Assembly (NCBI GenBank): GCA_021780935.1
Contig: JAJXXT010000066.1
Span: forward strand, 1 to 16,536
DNA from: Pseudomonadota bacterium
GTDB lineage: Bacteria > Pseudomonadota > Alphaproteobacteria > Acetobacterales > Acetobacteraceae
DNA length: 16,536 nucleotides
Reading direction: 5' to 3'
In this document: positions 1 through 7,132 of the stretch, piece after piece
Layout of the letters: each line of letters opens with the position of its first letter
Numbering within the stretch: the first letter of the stretch is position 1
Notes under the pieces: generated by a model
Databases searched by the model: none
Seen by the model: only the letters and a program-made list of their open reading frames with translations
What the model was told of the DNA's origin: nothing
Program-made: the position numbers and the translations under genes

Positions 1-2
1 AT

Positions 3-1406
3 CTCCGGCGTATCGGCGGCCATCCGATCCTGGGCGGGCTCGACGAAGTGCGTGAGGTGCTCGCCAGGTTGCGCGCCGAGGGGCAGGCGCCCGCCATCCT
101 GGTCGTGACCGAGGCCGACCTCGCTGGCGACCGGCTGGCGGCGCTGATGGAGGCGGCCGACGAAGCCGGCGCCCGCGTTGCCCGCACCCCGCGCCCGACG
201 GCACTGGACGCCGCCCACCGGGTGGGCGCCGGCAAGCCAGCGGCGCTCGAGTTGCGGCCGGTGGCCCTCGAAGACCTGCTCAACCGCGCCCAGGTGCCGC
301 TCGATCGCGAGGCGATTGCGCGCCTGGTCCAGGGCCGTCGTGTCCTGGTCACCGGCGCCGGTGGCTCCATCGGGTCGGAACTGGCGCGCCAGGTCGCCGG
401 GCTGGGCCCGTCGTTCCTGGTGCTGCTCGACGCCTCGGAGTTCGCGCTATGGCAGATCGACGTCGAACTGGCCGAGCAGGCGCGCGAGGTGGCGCGTGAG
501 GCGCTTGTCGCCGACGTGCGCGACGCGGTCCGCATGCGCGCGGTCATGGAACGCGTGCGCCCGGAACTCGTCTTCCACGCCGCGGCGCTCAAGCATGTGC
601 CGATCGTCGAGGCCAACGCCGCCGAAGGGCTGCTGACCAACGCCCTGGGCACGCGCAACGTCGCCGATGCCGCGCGTGCCGCCGGCGCGCAGGCGATGGT
701 GCTGATCTCCACCGACAAGGCGGTGAACCCGACCAGCGTCATGGGCGCCTCCAAGCGGCTGGCCGAGATGTACTGCCAGGCGCTCGACATCCGTTCGCGC
801 GCGGCGCGGTCGGGTACGCGCTTCGTGACGGTGCGTTTTGGTAACGTTCTCGGCAGCACCGGCTCCGTCGTGCCGCTGTTCCAGCACCAGCTCGCGCGCG
901 GCGGCCCGCTCACCGTCACGCACCCGGACATGCAGCGCTACTTCATGACCGTGCGCGAGGCGGTGGGCCTGGTGCTGCAGGCCTCGGTCGCGGGCTGCGC
1001 CGGCGAGACCGGCGCCAACGGCGGCATCTTCGTGCTCGACATGGGCGCGCCGGTGAAGATCCTCGACCTCGCCCGCCAGATGATCCGCCTTGCCGGCCTG
1101 CGGCCCGACATCGACGTGCCGATCCGCTTCACCGGCCTGCGGCCCGGCGAAAAGCTGTTCGAGGAGATTTTTCATGGTCAGGAGCCGCCGGCCGCCACCG
1201 GCATTCCAGGGCTGCTGATGGCCAGCCCGCGCACCGCCGACGCGGCACTGGTCGGCCGCTCCATCGAGGAGATCGCGGCCGCCTGCCGCGGTGGCCAGGA
1301 GAAGCTCGCGCGCGCGTTGCTCGCCCGCATGGTGCCGGAATACACGCCCAGCCCTCACCCCCAGACGTCGGAGGCTTCCGGCGCCGCAACACGGAATCTC
1401 GGATGA
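3..1406 (+). CDS. Nucleotide-sugar 4,6-dehydratase, CapD/FlaA1/WbpM family (5' truncated)
   Basis: The frame is open from the window edge, and residues upstream of the first GTG (48) read like the N-terminal CoA-binding-like domain of this family, so the true start lies outside. A Rossmann glycine motif (TGAGGSIG) is at about 351-374. It is followed by an AALKHVP segment, a STDKAVNPTSVMGASK segment and the late GLRPGEKLFEEI signature. The usual SDR catalytic Tyr of YxxxK is Met here (codon 741-743, with Lys at 753-755). This MxxxK arrangement is known for large WbpM-type dehydratases, so it is not a defect. Family knowledge: NAD-dependent removal of water from UDP-GlcNAc-type sugars to a 4-keto-6-deoxy sugar for O-antigen, capsule or glycan synthesis, with an N-terminal four-helix membrane part that would lie off-window. 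Its stop overlaps the next start by 4 bp (ATGA), so it is co-translated with the aminotransferase. The exact substrate is not determined. Confidence 0.92.
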   Translation, partial: LRRIGGHPILGGLDEVREVLARLRAEGQAPAILVVTEADLAGDRLAALMEAADEAGARVARTPRPTALDAAHRVGAGKPAALELRPVALEDLLNRAQVPLDREAIARLVQGRRVLVTGAGGSIGSELARQVAGLGPSFLVLLDASEFALWQIDVELAEQAREVAREALVADVRDAVRMRAVMERVRPELVFHAAALKHVPIVEANAAEGLLTNALGTRNVADAARAAGAQAMVLISTDKAVNPTSVMGASKRLAEMYCQALDIRSRAARSGTRFVTVRFGNVLGSTGSVVPLFQHQLARGGPLTVTHPDMQRYFMTVREAVGLVLQASVAGCAGETGANGGIFVLDMGAPVKILDLARQMIRLAGLRPDIDVPIRFTGLRPGEKLFEEIFHGQEPPAATGIPGLLMASPRTADAALVGRSIEEIAAACRGGQEKLARALLARMVPEYTPSPHPQTSEASGAATRNLG

Positions 1407-2539
1407 GCGATCACGACCCGATCCCCTTCCTCGACCTTGCCGCCCAGCAGGCGCGGATGGCGGAGCCGTTGCGCAAGCGCATCGAGACCGTCCTGCGCCA
1501 TTGCCAGTTCATCCTCGGCCCCGAGGTTGCCGAGCTCGAATCCCGCCTCGCCGCGTACTGCGGCGCCGCCCATTGCGTTACCGTTTCTTCCGGCACGGAC
1601 GCCCTGCAGATCGCGCTGATGGCCGAAGGCGTCGGCCCCGGCGACGCGGTGTTTCTGCCCGCGTTCACCTATACCGCGACCGCCGAGGTGCCGCTCCTGC
1701 TCGGTGCCACACCGGTCTTCGTCGATGTCGATCCCAGAACGTTCCAGGTCGATCCCGCGCATTTCGCGGCGCGCATCGCCGATGTCGAGCGCGCCGGCCG
1801 GTTGAAGCCGCGCGCGCTGATCGGCGTCGACCTGTTCGGCCAGCCCGCCAACTGGCCCGCGCTCAACGCCATCGCCTCGCGCGCGGGGCTGTTTACGCTC
1901 GACGACTGTGCCCAGAGCTTTGGCGCGAGCCTCGCGGGCCAGCGTCTGGGCACCGCGGCGGAGGCGACGGCGACGAGCTTTTTCCCCTCCAAGCCGCTCG
2001 GCGCCTATGGCGATGGCGGCGCTCTGTTCACCGAAGGCGCCGGGCGCGCCGCCCTCTACCGCAGCCTGCGCACGCACGGCGAAGGCACCACACGCTACGA
2101 GGTGCTGCGCACCGGCATGAACGGCAGACTCGATACGCTGCAGGCCGCCGTGCTGCTCGCCAAGCTGGATATTTTCGCTGCCGACCTCGCCGCGCGCGAG
2201 CGCATCGCCGCGATCTACGACGCGCGGCTTGGCAACCGCGTCGCTATTCCCGAGCGCGTTGCGGGCAGCACCAGCGCCTGGGCGATCTATGCCATCCTGC
2301 TGGCCGACGGCGCCGAGCGCGACCGGCTGCAGACCGGGCTCAAGGCGGCGGGCGTGCCGAGCGCCATCTATTACCCGAAGCCGCTGCACCGCCAGCCGGC
2401 CTATGCCGCCGCCCATGACGGCGCCGCGCTGCCGGTCTCGGAAGACCTTGCGGGCCGTATCCTGGCGCTGCCGATCCACCCCGATCTCACGGATGCAGCG
2501 GCGGAGCGCGTCTGCGAGGCCGTGCTCGCCAACGTCTGA
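1403..2539 (+). CDS. DegT/DnrJ/EryC1/StrS family sugar aminotransferase
   Basis: A 378-residue PLP-dependent (fold type I) aminotransferase of normal length for the family. The N-terminus PIPFLDL, the SSGTDAL phosphate-binding segment (residues 62-68), LDDCAQSFGA with the pyridine-binding Asp (about 167-168) and the Schiff-base lysine K197 in SFFPSKPLG are all visible. Members transfer an amino group from glutamate to a keto sugar nucleotide. The start ATG at 1403 overlaps the stop of the upstream 4,6-dehydratase, so the natural substrate is probably that enzyme's 4-keto-6-deoxy product, giving a UDP-4-amino-4,6-dideoxy sugar such as a bacillosamine or viosamine precursor. That assignment is an inference from the gene pair. 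A C3-aminating WbpE-like role cannot be excluded by eye. Confidence 0.92.
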   Translation: MSDHDPIPFLDLAAQQARMAEPLRKRIETVLRHCQFILGPEVAELESRLAAYCGAAHCVTVSSGTDALQIALMAEGVGPGDAVFLPAFTYTATAEVPLLLGATPVFVDVDPRTFQVDPAHFAARIADVERAGRLKPRALIGVDLFGQPANWPALNAIASRAGLFTLDDCAQSFGASLAGQRLGTAAEATATSFFPSKPLGAYGDGGALFTEGAGRAALYRSLRTHGEGTTRYEVLRTGMNGRLDTLQAAVLLAKLDIFAADLAARERIAAIYDARLGNRVAIPERVAGSTSAWAIYAILLADGAERDRLQTGLKAAGVPSAIYYPKPLHRQPAYAAAHDGAALPVSEDLAGRILALPIHPDLTDAAAERVCEAVLANV

Positions 2540-2549
2540 CGGGGTGGAC

Positions 2550-2564
2550 CCGCGCCCGGCGCGG
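2550..2564. terminator. Short GC hairpin between convergent genes
   Basis: CCGCGCC (2550-2556) is mirrored by GGCGCGG (2558-2564) in the 40-bp gap between the aminotransferase stop and the DUF423 stop. As RNA it would fold as a 6-bp stem with a 3-nt loop on either strand. There is no T-run, so a role as a bidirectional terminator is only suggested by its position. Confidence 0.3.
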
Positions 2565-2579
2565 CGTCGGGCTGCGGCG

Positions 2580-2933
2580 TCAGGGCGCGCGCAGCGCGGA
2601 GAGGGCCAGCAACAGCCACCCGCCCATCAGGGTCGTCCCGCCGATCGGTGCCACCACGCCGAGCGTGACCCCGGTCGCGGCATGGACGTAGAGCTCGCCG
2701 CAGAACAGCACCGTTCCGAGCGCGAAGGCCGCCCCGGCCGCGTCCGCGAGCCGGCCGGCGCGTGATGACCATAGTCCCACGGCGAGCAGCGCCAGCGCAT
2801 GCGGGAACTGCATCGCCAGCCCCTCCTGCACCAGGTTGCGGGCGGGCGGCGCCAGCGCATGCGCGGCGATCGCCGCCAGACCGACGGACAGCAGCCCCGA
2901 CACCGCGCCCAGGGCGATCCAAAGCCGTTGCAT
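2580..2933 (-). CDS. DUF423 family small membrane protein (YgdD-like)
   Basis: A 117-residue, very hydrophobic protein with four predicted membrane segments. It carries the family's recognisable blocks: an ALGA..G...VGLAAIAAHAL start, a QFPHALALL segment, GTVLFCGELYV, and the end APIGGTTLMGGWLLL. Inner-membrane location is expected; the function of DUF423 is unknown. The ATG at 2933 is preferred over an in-frame TTG at 2942, because a GGAG sits about 10 nt before the ATG but directly against the TTG, and the shorter form matches the family's N-terminus. It is divergent from the proline iminopeptidase gene with only 29 bp between the start codons, and convergent with the aminotransferase. Confidence 0.88.
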   Translation of the reverse strand: MQRLWIALGAVSGLLSVGLAAIAAHALAPPARNLVQEGLAMQFPHALALLAVGLWSSRAGRLADAAGAAFALGTVLFCGELYVHAATGVTLGVVAPIGGTTLMGGWLLLALSALRAP

Positions 2934-2962
2934 CGCGCTCAAGCTCCCATCAGAATCACCGC

Positions 2963-3913
2963 ATGCCCCGCGGCGACCTCTTCCCCGATATCGGACCCTT
3001 CGAGACCGGATTCCTGCCGGTCGGCGACGATCATGTGATGTATTGGGAGCAGGTCGGCAACCCGCGCGGCGTCCCCGTGCTGTTCCTGCACGGTGGTCCG
3101 GGCGCCGGCGCCGGCGCCATCCATCGTCGTTTCTTCGATCCCGGCTTCTGGCGCGTCATCATCTTCGACCAGCGCGGCGCCGGTCGCTCGCGTCCGCTCG
3201 GCTCGCTCAGCGCCAACACCACGCCGCGCCTCGTCGCCGACATCGAATTGTTGCTGCGCCATCTCGCGGTTCCGCGGGCGCTGCTGTTCGGCGGATCCTG
3301 GGGCTCGACGCTGGCGCTCGCCTTCGCCCAGGCGCATCCGGAGCGGGTTCTCGGCTGCGTGCTGCGCGGCGTCTTTCTCGGCCGCCAGCTCGAGGTTGAC
3401 TGGTTTCTCCACGGCCTCGCCGCCGTGTTCCCCGACGCGCATGCCACCTTCGCCGAATTCCTGCCGCCCGACGAGCGCGGCGACCTGCTCGGGAATTATC
3501 GCCGCCGTCTCACCGACCCCGATCCCGCCGTCCACATGCCGGCCGCGCGCGCCTGGTCGGTCTACGAAGGTTCCTGCTCCACCCTGCTGCCATCGCCCGA
3601 TACGGTCGCCTCCTTCGCGCAGGACCGCACCGCGCTCGGCCTCGCGCGCATCGAGGCACATTATTTCGCGAACGCCCTGTTCCTGCCGCCCGGCGGGCTG
3701 CTTGCCGGCATGGCGCGCATCGCGCACATCCCGGCGGAAATCGTCCAGGGCCGCTACGACATGATCTGCCCGGCGCGCACCGCCTTCGAGCTTGCCGATG
3801 CGTGGGGCTCCGCGCGCCTCACCGTGGTGCCCGATGCCGGGCATTCGGCGCTCGAGCCCGGCATCCGCCGCGCCCTCGTCGCCGCGGTCGAGCGTTTCCG
3901 GACGGCGCGATGA
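2963..3913 (+). CDS. pip: Proline iminopeptidase (prolyl aminopeptidase), alpha/beta hydrolase
   Basis: A 316-residue protein, the standard size for peptidase family S33 prolyl aminopeptidases. It shows the oxyanion HGGPG (43-47), DQRGAGRS (69-76), the nucleophile elbow GGSWGS with Ser112, the acid Asp266 in GRYDMICP, and His294 in AGHS. The N-terminal MPRGDLFPDIGPFETGFLPV matches the family. The ATG at 2963 is therefore chosen over an open upstream extension to 2762, which would run back through the divergent DUF423 gene. The enzyme removes N-terminal proline from peptides in the cytoplasm. Its stop overlaps the start of the following dehydrogenase (ATGA), so the two are translationally coupled, although no metabolic link is obvious. 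No clear Shine-Dalgarno sequence precedes the start. Confidence 0.92.
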   Translation: MPRGDLFPDIGPFETGFLPVGDDHVMYWEQVGNPRGVPVLFLHGGPGAGAGAIHRRFFDPGFWRVIIFDQRGAGRSRPLGSLSANTTPRLVADIELLLRHLAVPRALLFGGSWGSTLALAFAQAHPERVLGCVLRGVFLGRQLEVDWFLHGLAAVFPDAHATFAEFLPPDERGDLLGNYRRRLTDPDPAVHMPAARAWSVYEGSCSTLLPSPDTVASFAQDRTALGLARIEAHYFANALFLPPGGLLAGMARIAHIPAEIVQGRYDMICPARTAFELADAWGSARLTVVPDAGHSALEPGIRRALVAAVERFRTAR

Positions 3914-4806
3914 AACTTGCCGTCATCGGCCTCGGCTCGATGGGCATGGGGGCGGCGCGCTCGCTGCTGCGTGCGGGCCACGACGTCGTCGGCTGCGAGA
4001 TGCGCGCCGAGCTGCGCGAGACCTTCCTCGCCGCCGGCGGACGCGCCGCGGCGAGCCCGGACGATCTTCCCGCGGATGTCGAGGTCGTGGTCGTCTTCGT
4101 CGTCAACGCCACGCAGGCCGAGGCGGTGCTGTTCGGTCCGAACGGCTGCGTGCCGCGCCTCGCTCCGGGCACCGTGGTGATGAACTGCGTGACCCTCGCC
4201 GCCGACCGCGCCATCGAGTTCGAGCGCCGCCTTGCCGAAGGCGCGCTGCTGATGCTCGATGCCCCCGTCTCCGGCGGCCCGAAGGCGGCGGAGGAGGGCA
4301 GGATGTCGGTGATGGCCTCCGGCGCGCCGGCAGCCTTTGCCCGGGCGGAGCCGGTGCTCGCCGCCATCGCCGCCAAGGTCTGGCGGCTCGGTGATCGCGC
4401 CGGTCCCGCCAGCACCGTCAAGATGGTCAACCAACTCCTCGCCGGCGTGCACATCGCGGTGGCGGCGGAGGCGCTGGCGCTGGGCATCCGCGCCGGCGCC
4501 GATCCGCAGACCCTGTTCGATGTCATTTCGGCGTCGGCGGGCAGTTCGTGGATGTGGCAGAACCGCGTGCCGCACGTGCTGGCCGGCGACGACACGCCGC
4601 ACTCGGCGGTCAACATCTTCGTCAAGGATCTCGGCATCGTCCTCGACGCGGCACGCGCCATGACCTTCCCGCTGCCGCTGGCCGCCACCGCGCACCAGCT
4701 CTTTCTCGCCGCCGCCGCGGGTGGCGACGGCGGGCGCGACGATTCCTTCGTCATCCGCGTCTGGGAGCGGTTGGCGAAGATTCCGCTGCCGGACAGGAAG
4801 GACTAG
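3910..4806 (+). CDS. NAD(P)-dependent beta-hydroxyacid dehydrogenase, L-threonate dehydrogenase-like
   Basis: A 298-residue member of the 3-hydroxyisobutyrate dehydrogenase family. The N-terminal Rossmann motif GLGSMGMG (7-14), the substrate-binding DAPVSGG (117-123) and the catalytic lysine K171 in KMVNQLL are present. The C-terminal half has SSWMWQNRVPH..GD.TPHSAVNIFVKDLGIV, which I recognise as typical of the L-threonate dehydrogenase (LtnD) subgroup rather than of MmsB or GarR. LtnD oxidises L-threonate to 2-oxo-tetronate in tetronate catabolism. The usual ltn partners (OtnK-type kinase, OtnC aldolase, OtnI isomerase) are absent from the window, so the substrate remains uncertain. The start overlaps the pip stop by 4 bp. 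The gene ends in an inverted repeat shared with the convergent amidase gene. Confidence 0.85.
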   Translation: MKLAVIGLGSMGMGAARSLLRAGHDVVGCEMRAELRETFLAAGGRAAASPDDLPADVEVVVVFVVNATQAEAVLFGPNGCVPRLAPGTVVMNCVTLAADRAIEFERRLAEGALLMLDAPVSGGPKAAEEGRMSVMASGAPAAFARAEPVLAAIAAKVWRLGDRAGPASTVKMVNQLLAGVHIAVAAEALALGIRAGADPQTLFDVISASAGSSWMWQNRVPHVLAGDDTPHSAVNIFVKDLGIVLDAARAMTFPLPLAATAHQLFLAAAAGGDGGRDDSFVIRVWERLAKIPLPDRKD

Positions 4807-4863
4807 AGCAACCTCCGATCCGCCCGGGCCTGACCGGCTCGGGCAGGCCGGATCTGGCTCTAG
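4803..4863. repeat. REP-like imperfect inverted repeat spanning two convergent stop codons
   Basis: CTAGAGC (4803-4809) is mirrored by GCTCTAG (4857-4863). Inside these, GATCC (4817-4821) pairs with GGATC (4850-4854), and GGCCTG (4827-4832) with CAGGCC (4844-4849). The outer arms contain the TAG stops of both flanking genes (4804-4806 on +, 4860-4862 on -). Palindromes bounded by CTAGAGC/GCTCTAG are, from memory, a common dispersed hairpin type in alphaproteobacterial intergenic regions. Whether this one is repeated in the genome cannot be seen from a single copy. It probably acts as a bidirectional terminator or mRNA 3'-end stabiliser. Confidence 0.6.
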
Positions 4864-6197
4864 GCGGCGAGGGCGGCCTCCACGCCGGCTGCGACCGCGA
4901 AGAGTTTCGCGTCGGCCATCGTCTGGCCCATCAGCATGAGCCCCACCGGCGCCTCGCCGGCGCGATGACAGGGCAGGCTGATCGCACAACGGTCGAGGAA
5001 ATTGCCCAGGGTCGTGTTGCGCAACGACAGCAGGTTGACGCGCGTGTATTCATCGGCGTCGTCGAGCTGCGCGATCGGCGGCGGCACGATCGGGCAGGTC
5101 GGCAGCATCAGCGCGTCATACTCGGCACTCGCCGCGTTGGCCGCCGCGATCAGGCGCTCGCGTGCCCCCAGAAGGTTGATGTAGTCGGCCGAGAGCAACT
5201 GCCCGCCCTGCTCCAGCCGCGCGCGGATGCGCGGATCGTAACGATCTCCGAGCCGTTCCAGCAGCGAGCGATGCCAGGCGGCCGCCTCCATCCGCGCGAG
5301 CCCCACCTTGTTCGCCTCGACGGCCGCCGTGAACGCGGGGAAGGCCAGGCGCGAGATCCGGGCACCCGTCGCCGCGAGGCGCGAGCAGGCGCGCTCGAAC
5401 GTGGCGGCCACCGTCGCGTCCATCTCGTCGAGCACCAGCGTCGTCGGCACCGCCAGATGGAGGCGCGAGACATCCGCCGCGCGCAACGCGGGCAGCGGCT
5501 CGCCGGCCATGACCGCATCGAGCGCGGCACAGCATGCCACGCTGCGCGCCAGCGGCCCGACGGAGTCGAGGCTGGGCGCCAGCGGCAGGATGCCCTCGAT
5601 CGGCACGCGCCGCGCCGTCGGCTTGAACCCGACGACGCCGCAATAGGCTGCCGGTACGCGGCAGGAGCCGCCGGTATCGGTGCCGAGCCCGGCGAAGGCC
5701 ATGCCGTCGGCGACGGCAACGGCGGTGCCCGACGAGCTGCCGCCGGGGATGCGGCGGGAGGCGCGGTCCCATGGGCTCGCCGGCGTGCCGTAATGCGGGT
5801 TGATGCCGAGGCCGGAGAAGGCGAACTCCGTCATGTTGGTCCGCCCCACGGGGACCAGACCGGCGCCCAGCATCCGCTGCAGCACCGGCGCGTGGCCCGC
5901 GGCCGGTGGTGCGTCGGCGAGCACCGTGGAGCCGGCCGGCGTCGGCTCGCCTTCGATGTCGCAGAGATCCTTGATCGCGACCGGAATTCCCGCATAGGGC
6001 CCGGGCGCGCGGCCGGCGCGGCGCAGCGCGTCCATGGCGTCGGCCATCAGCCGCGCCGATTCGGCATGCACACGAATGAAGGCGCGCGCGCCCTCGCCCC
6101 CGGGCTCCGCGATGCGTCCCAGCGCCTCCTCGACGAGTTGCCGTGCGCTGGTTCGTCCCGCGGCGAGATCGGCCGCCGCTGCCGCCATGGTCTGCAT
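4860..6197 (-). CDS. Amidase signature (AS) family amidase
   Basis: A 445-residue amidase with the complete Ser-cisSer-Lys machinery: Lys76 in IPVAIKDL, the cis-Ser in GGSSSGTA (152-159) and the nucleophile Ser178 in GTDTGGSCRVPAA. The C-terminal part has the usual LPTCPIVPPPI and PVGLMLMGQ segments. Length and motifs fit a stand-alone hydrolase of amides, possibly related to allophanate hydrolases or arylamidases. A GatA role is unlikely, since no gatB or gatC is adjacent. The ATG at 6197 (MQTMAAAAADLAAGRTS) is chosen because the family alignment begins there. A GTG at 6290 would add an atypical Arg/Ala-rich 31-residue leader that overlaps the divergent promoter region. No secretion signal is seen. 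It is divergent from the uronate dehydrogenase, so a shared regulator is possible. The substrate is unknown. Confidence 0.9.
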   Translation of the reverse strand: MQTMAAAAADLAAGRTSARQLVEEALGRIAEPGGEGARAFIRVHAESARLMADAMDALRRAGRAPGPYAGIPVAIKDLCDIEGEPTPAGSTVLADAPPAAGHAPVLQRMLGAGLVPVGRTNMTEFAFSGLGINPHYGTPASPWDRASRRIPGGSSSGTAVAVADGMAFAGLGTDTGGSCRVPAAYCGVVGFKPTARRVPIEGILPLAPSLDSVGPLARSVACCAALDAVMAGEPLPALRAADVSRLHLAVPTTLVLDEMDATVAATFERACSRLAATGARISRLAFPAFTAAVEANKVGLARMEAAAWHRSLLERLGDRYDPRIRARLEQGGQLLSADYINLLGARERLIAAANAASAEYDALMLPTCPIVPPPIAQLDDADEYTRVNLLSLRNTTLGNFLDRCAISLPCHRAGEAPVGLMLMGQTMADAKLFAVAAGVEAALAA

Positions 6198-6255
6198 GGC
6201 CGGACGCTGCCCGCCCGCGGCGCCGTATGCAAGCGCCCGTGCCCGCCCGGTTGAC

Positions 6256-6292
6256 GCGTGCGCCCGGCGATGCGTCTTTACCGCCCGCACGC
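6256..6292 (+). promoter_or_regulatory. Inverted repeat/hairpin just before the uronate dehydrogenase RBS
   Basis: GCGTGCG (6256-6262) pairs with CGCACGC (6286-6292), and inside it GGCG (6266-6269) pairs with CGCC (6282-6285), leaving a 12-nt loop. It lies in the 110-bp divergent gap between the amidase and uronate dehydrogenase genes, ending 2 nt before the Shine-Dalgarno sequence. It could be an operator dyad or a 5'-UTR hairpin. There is no direct evidence for either. Confidence 0.3.
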
Positions 6293-6294
6293 AT

Positions 6295-6301
6295 GGAGGA
6301 G
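6295..6301 (+). promoter_or_regulatory. Strong ribosome binding site setting the uronate dehydrogenase start
   Basis: GGAGGAG, six nucleotides before the ATG at 6308. It decides in favour of that start over the in-frame ATG at 6293, which overlaps this Shine-Dalgarno sequence, and over longer upstream openings. Confidence 0.7.
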
Positions 6302-6307
6302 ACCGCG

Positions 6308-7132
6308 ATGTCCGAAAAGCCCGCCCGCCCCGTCCTCGTCACCGGCGCCTCGGGCGCACTCGGTCGGCAGGTCGCCGCCGCGCTCGGCGCGCGCGGCTGG
6401 AACCTGGTGCTGACGGATATCGCGCCGTTTCCGGATGCGGTGCCCGCCACGGCCCGCTTCGCCCGCGCCGACCTCGAGGACGGGGTCGCGATCCTGCGCC
6501 TTGCCGAGGGCTGCGGCACCATCCTGCATTTCGGCGGCGTCTCGACCGAACACCCCTTCGAGTCCGTCATCGGCCCCAACATCAAGGGCCTCTTTCACAT
6601 CTACGAGGCTGCGCGGCGCGAGCGCGCGCGCGTGTTCTTCGCCTCCTCCAACCACGCGATCGGCTTTCACGAACGAACCACCAGGCTCGACGCGGACTGC
6701 CAGTTGCTGCCCGACTCGTATTACGGGCTCTCCAAGGCCTATGGCGAAATGATGGGCCGCCTCTACTGGTTCAAGCACGGCGTCGAGAACGTCAACGTGC
6801 GCATCGGCTCGTCGTTCCCCGAGCCGACCAACGCCCGCATGCTCTCGACCTGGCTCGCCTACAGCGACCTCGTCGAGCTCTGCGTGCGCGCGACACTGGC
6901 GGCGAAGACCGGCTCCTGCGTGATCTGGGGCGCGTCGGCCAACACCCGCACCTTCTGGCGCGGCGACGCACGGGCGACGCTCGGATGGCTGCCGCGCGAG
7001 AGTTCCGACGCCTTCGCCGCCCAGGTCGGCGGCGTCGTCAGCACCGATCCCGTGGAGGAGCGCTACCAGGGCGGCGCCTACTGCGCGATCGACTACACGC
7101 GTAACGAGATGGCACCCAGGGACATCTTCTGA
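6308..7132 (+). CDS. udh: Uronate dehydrogenase (NAD-dependent, SDR/epimerase fold)
   Basis: A 274-residue extended-SDR protein with the glycine motif TGASGALG (12-19), Ser113/Ser114 in FASSNHAIGF, and the catalytic pair Tyr139/Lys143 in DSYYGLSKAYGE. RIGSSFPEP and the following AR.LSTWL segment are hallmarks I associate with uronate dehydrogenases (EC 1.1.1.203) such as that of Agrobacterium. The family oxidises D-galacturonate or D-glucuronate to the aldarolactone with NAD+, the first step of oxidative hexuronate catabolism. The start at 6308 is set by a strong GGAGGAG. The stop overlaps the start of the ThDP enzyme by one base (TGATG), implying co-translation. No aldarate dehydratase or lactonase gene is in the window, so the pathway here is incomplete or different. 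Confidence 0.85.
   Translation: MSEKPARPVLVTGASGALGRQVAAALGARGWNLVLTDIAPFPDAVPATARFARADLEDGVAILRLAEGCGTILHFGGVSTEHPFESVIGPNIKGLFHIYEAARRERARVFFASSNHAIGFHERTTRLDADCQLLPDSYYGLSKAYGEMMGRLYWFKHGVENVNVRIGSSFPEPTNARMLSTWLAYSDLVELCVRATLAAKTGSCVIWGASANTRTFWRGDARATLGWLPRESSDAFAAQVGGVVSTDPVEERYQGGAYCAIDYTRNEMAPRDIF

Noticed and set aside
1355..2479. A 374-codon open frame on the - strand opposite the aminotransferase (and a similar one at 447-1358)
   Set aside because: No recognisable domain, and fully antisense to real coding sequence with strong G/C third-position bias.
2762..2962. 67-residue N-terminal extension of proline iminopeptidase
   Set aside because: It would overlap the DUF423 gene antisense and has no family counterpart. 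The ATG at 2963 gives the normal length and N-terminus.
6251..6280. A sigma-70 promoter from TTGACG for udh
   Set aside because: The only -10 candidate at 18 bp (TCTTTA) matches poorly, so it cannot be supported by eye.
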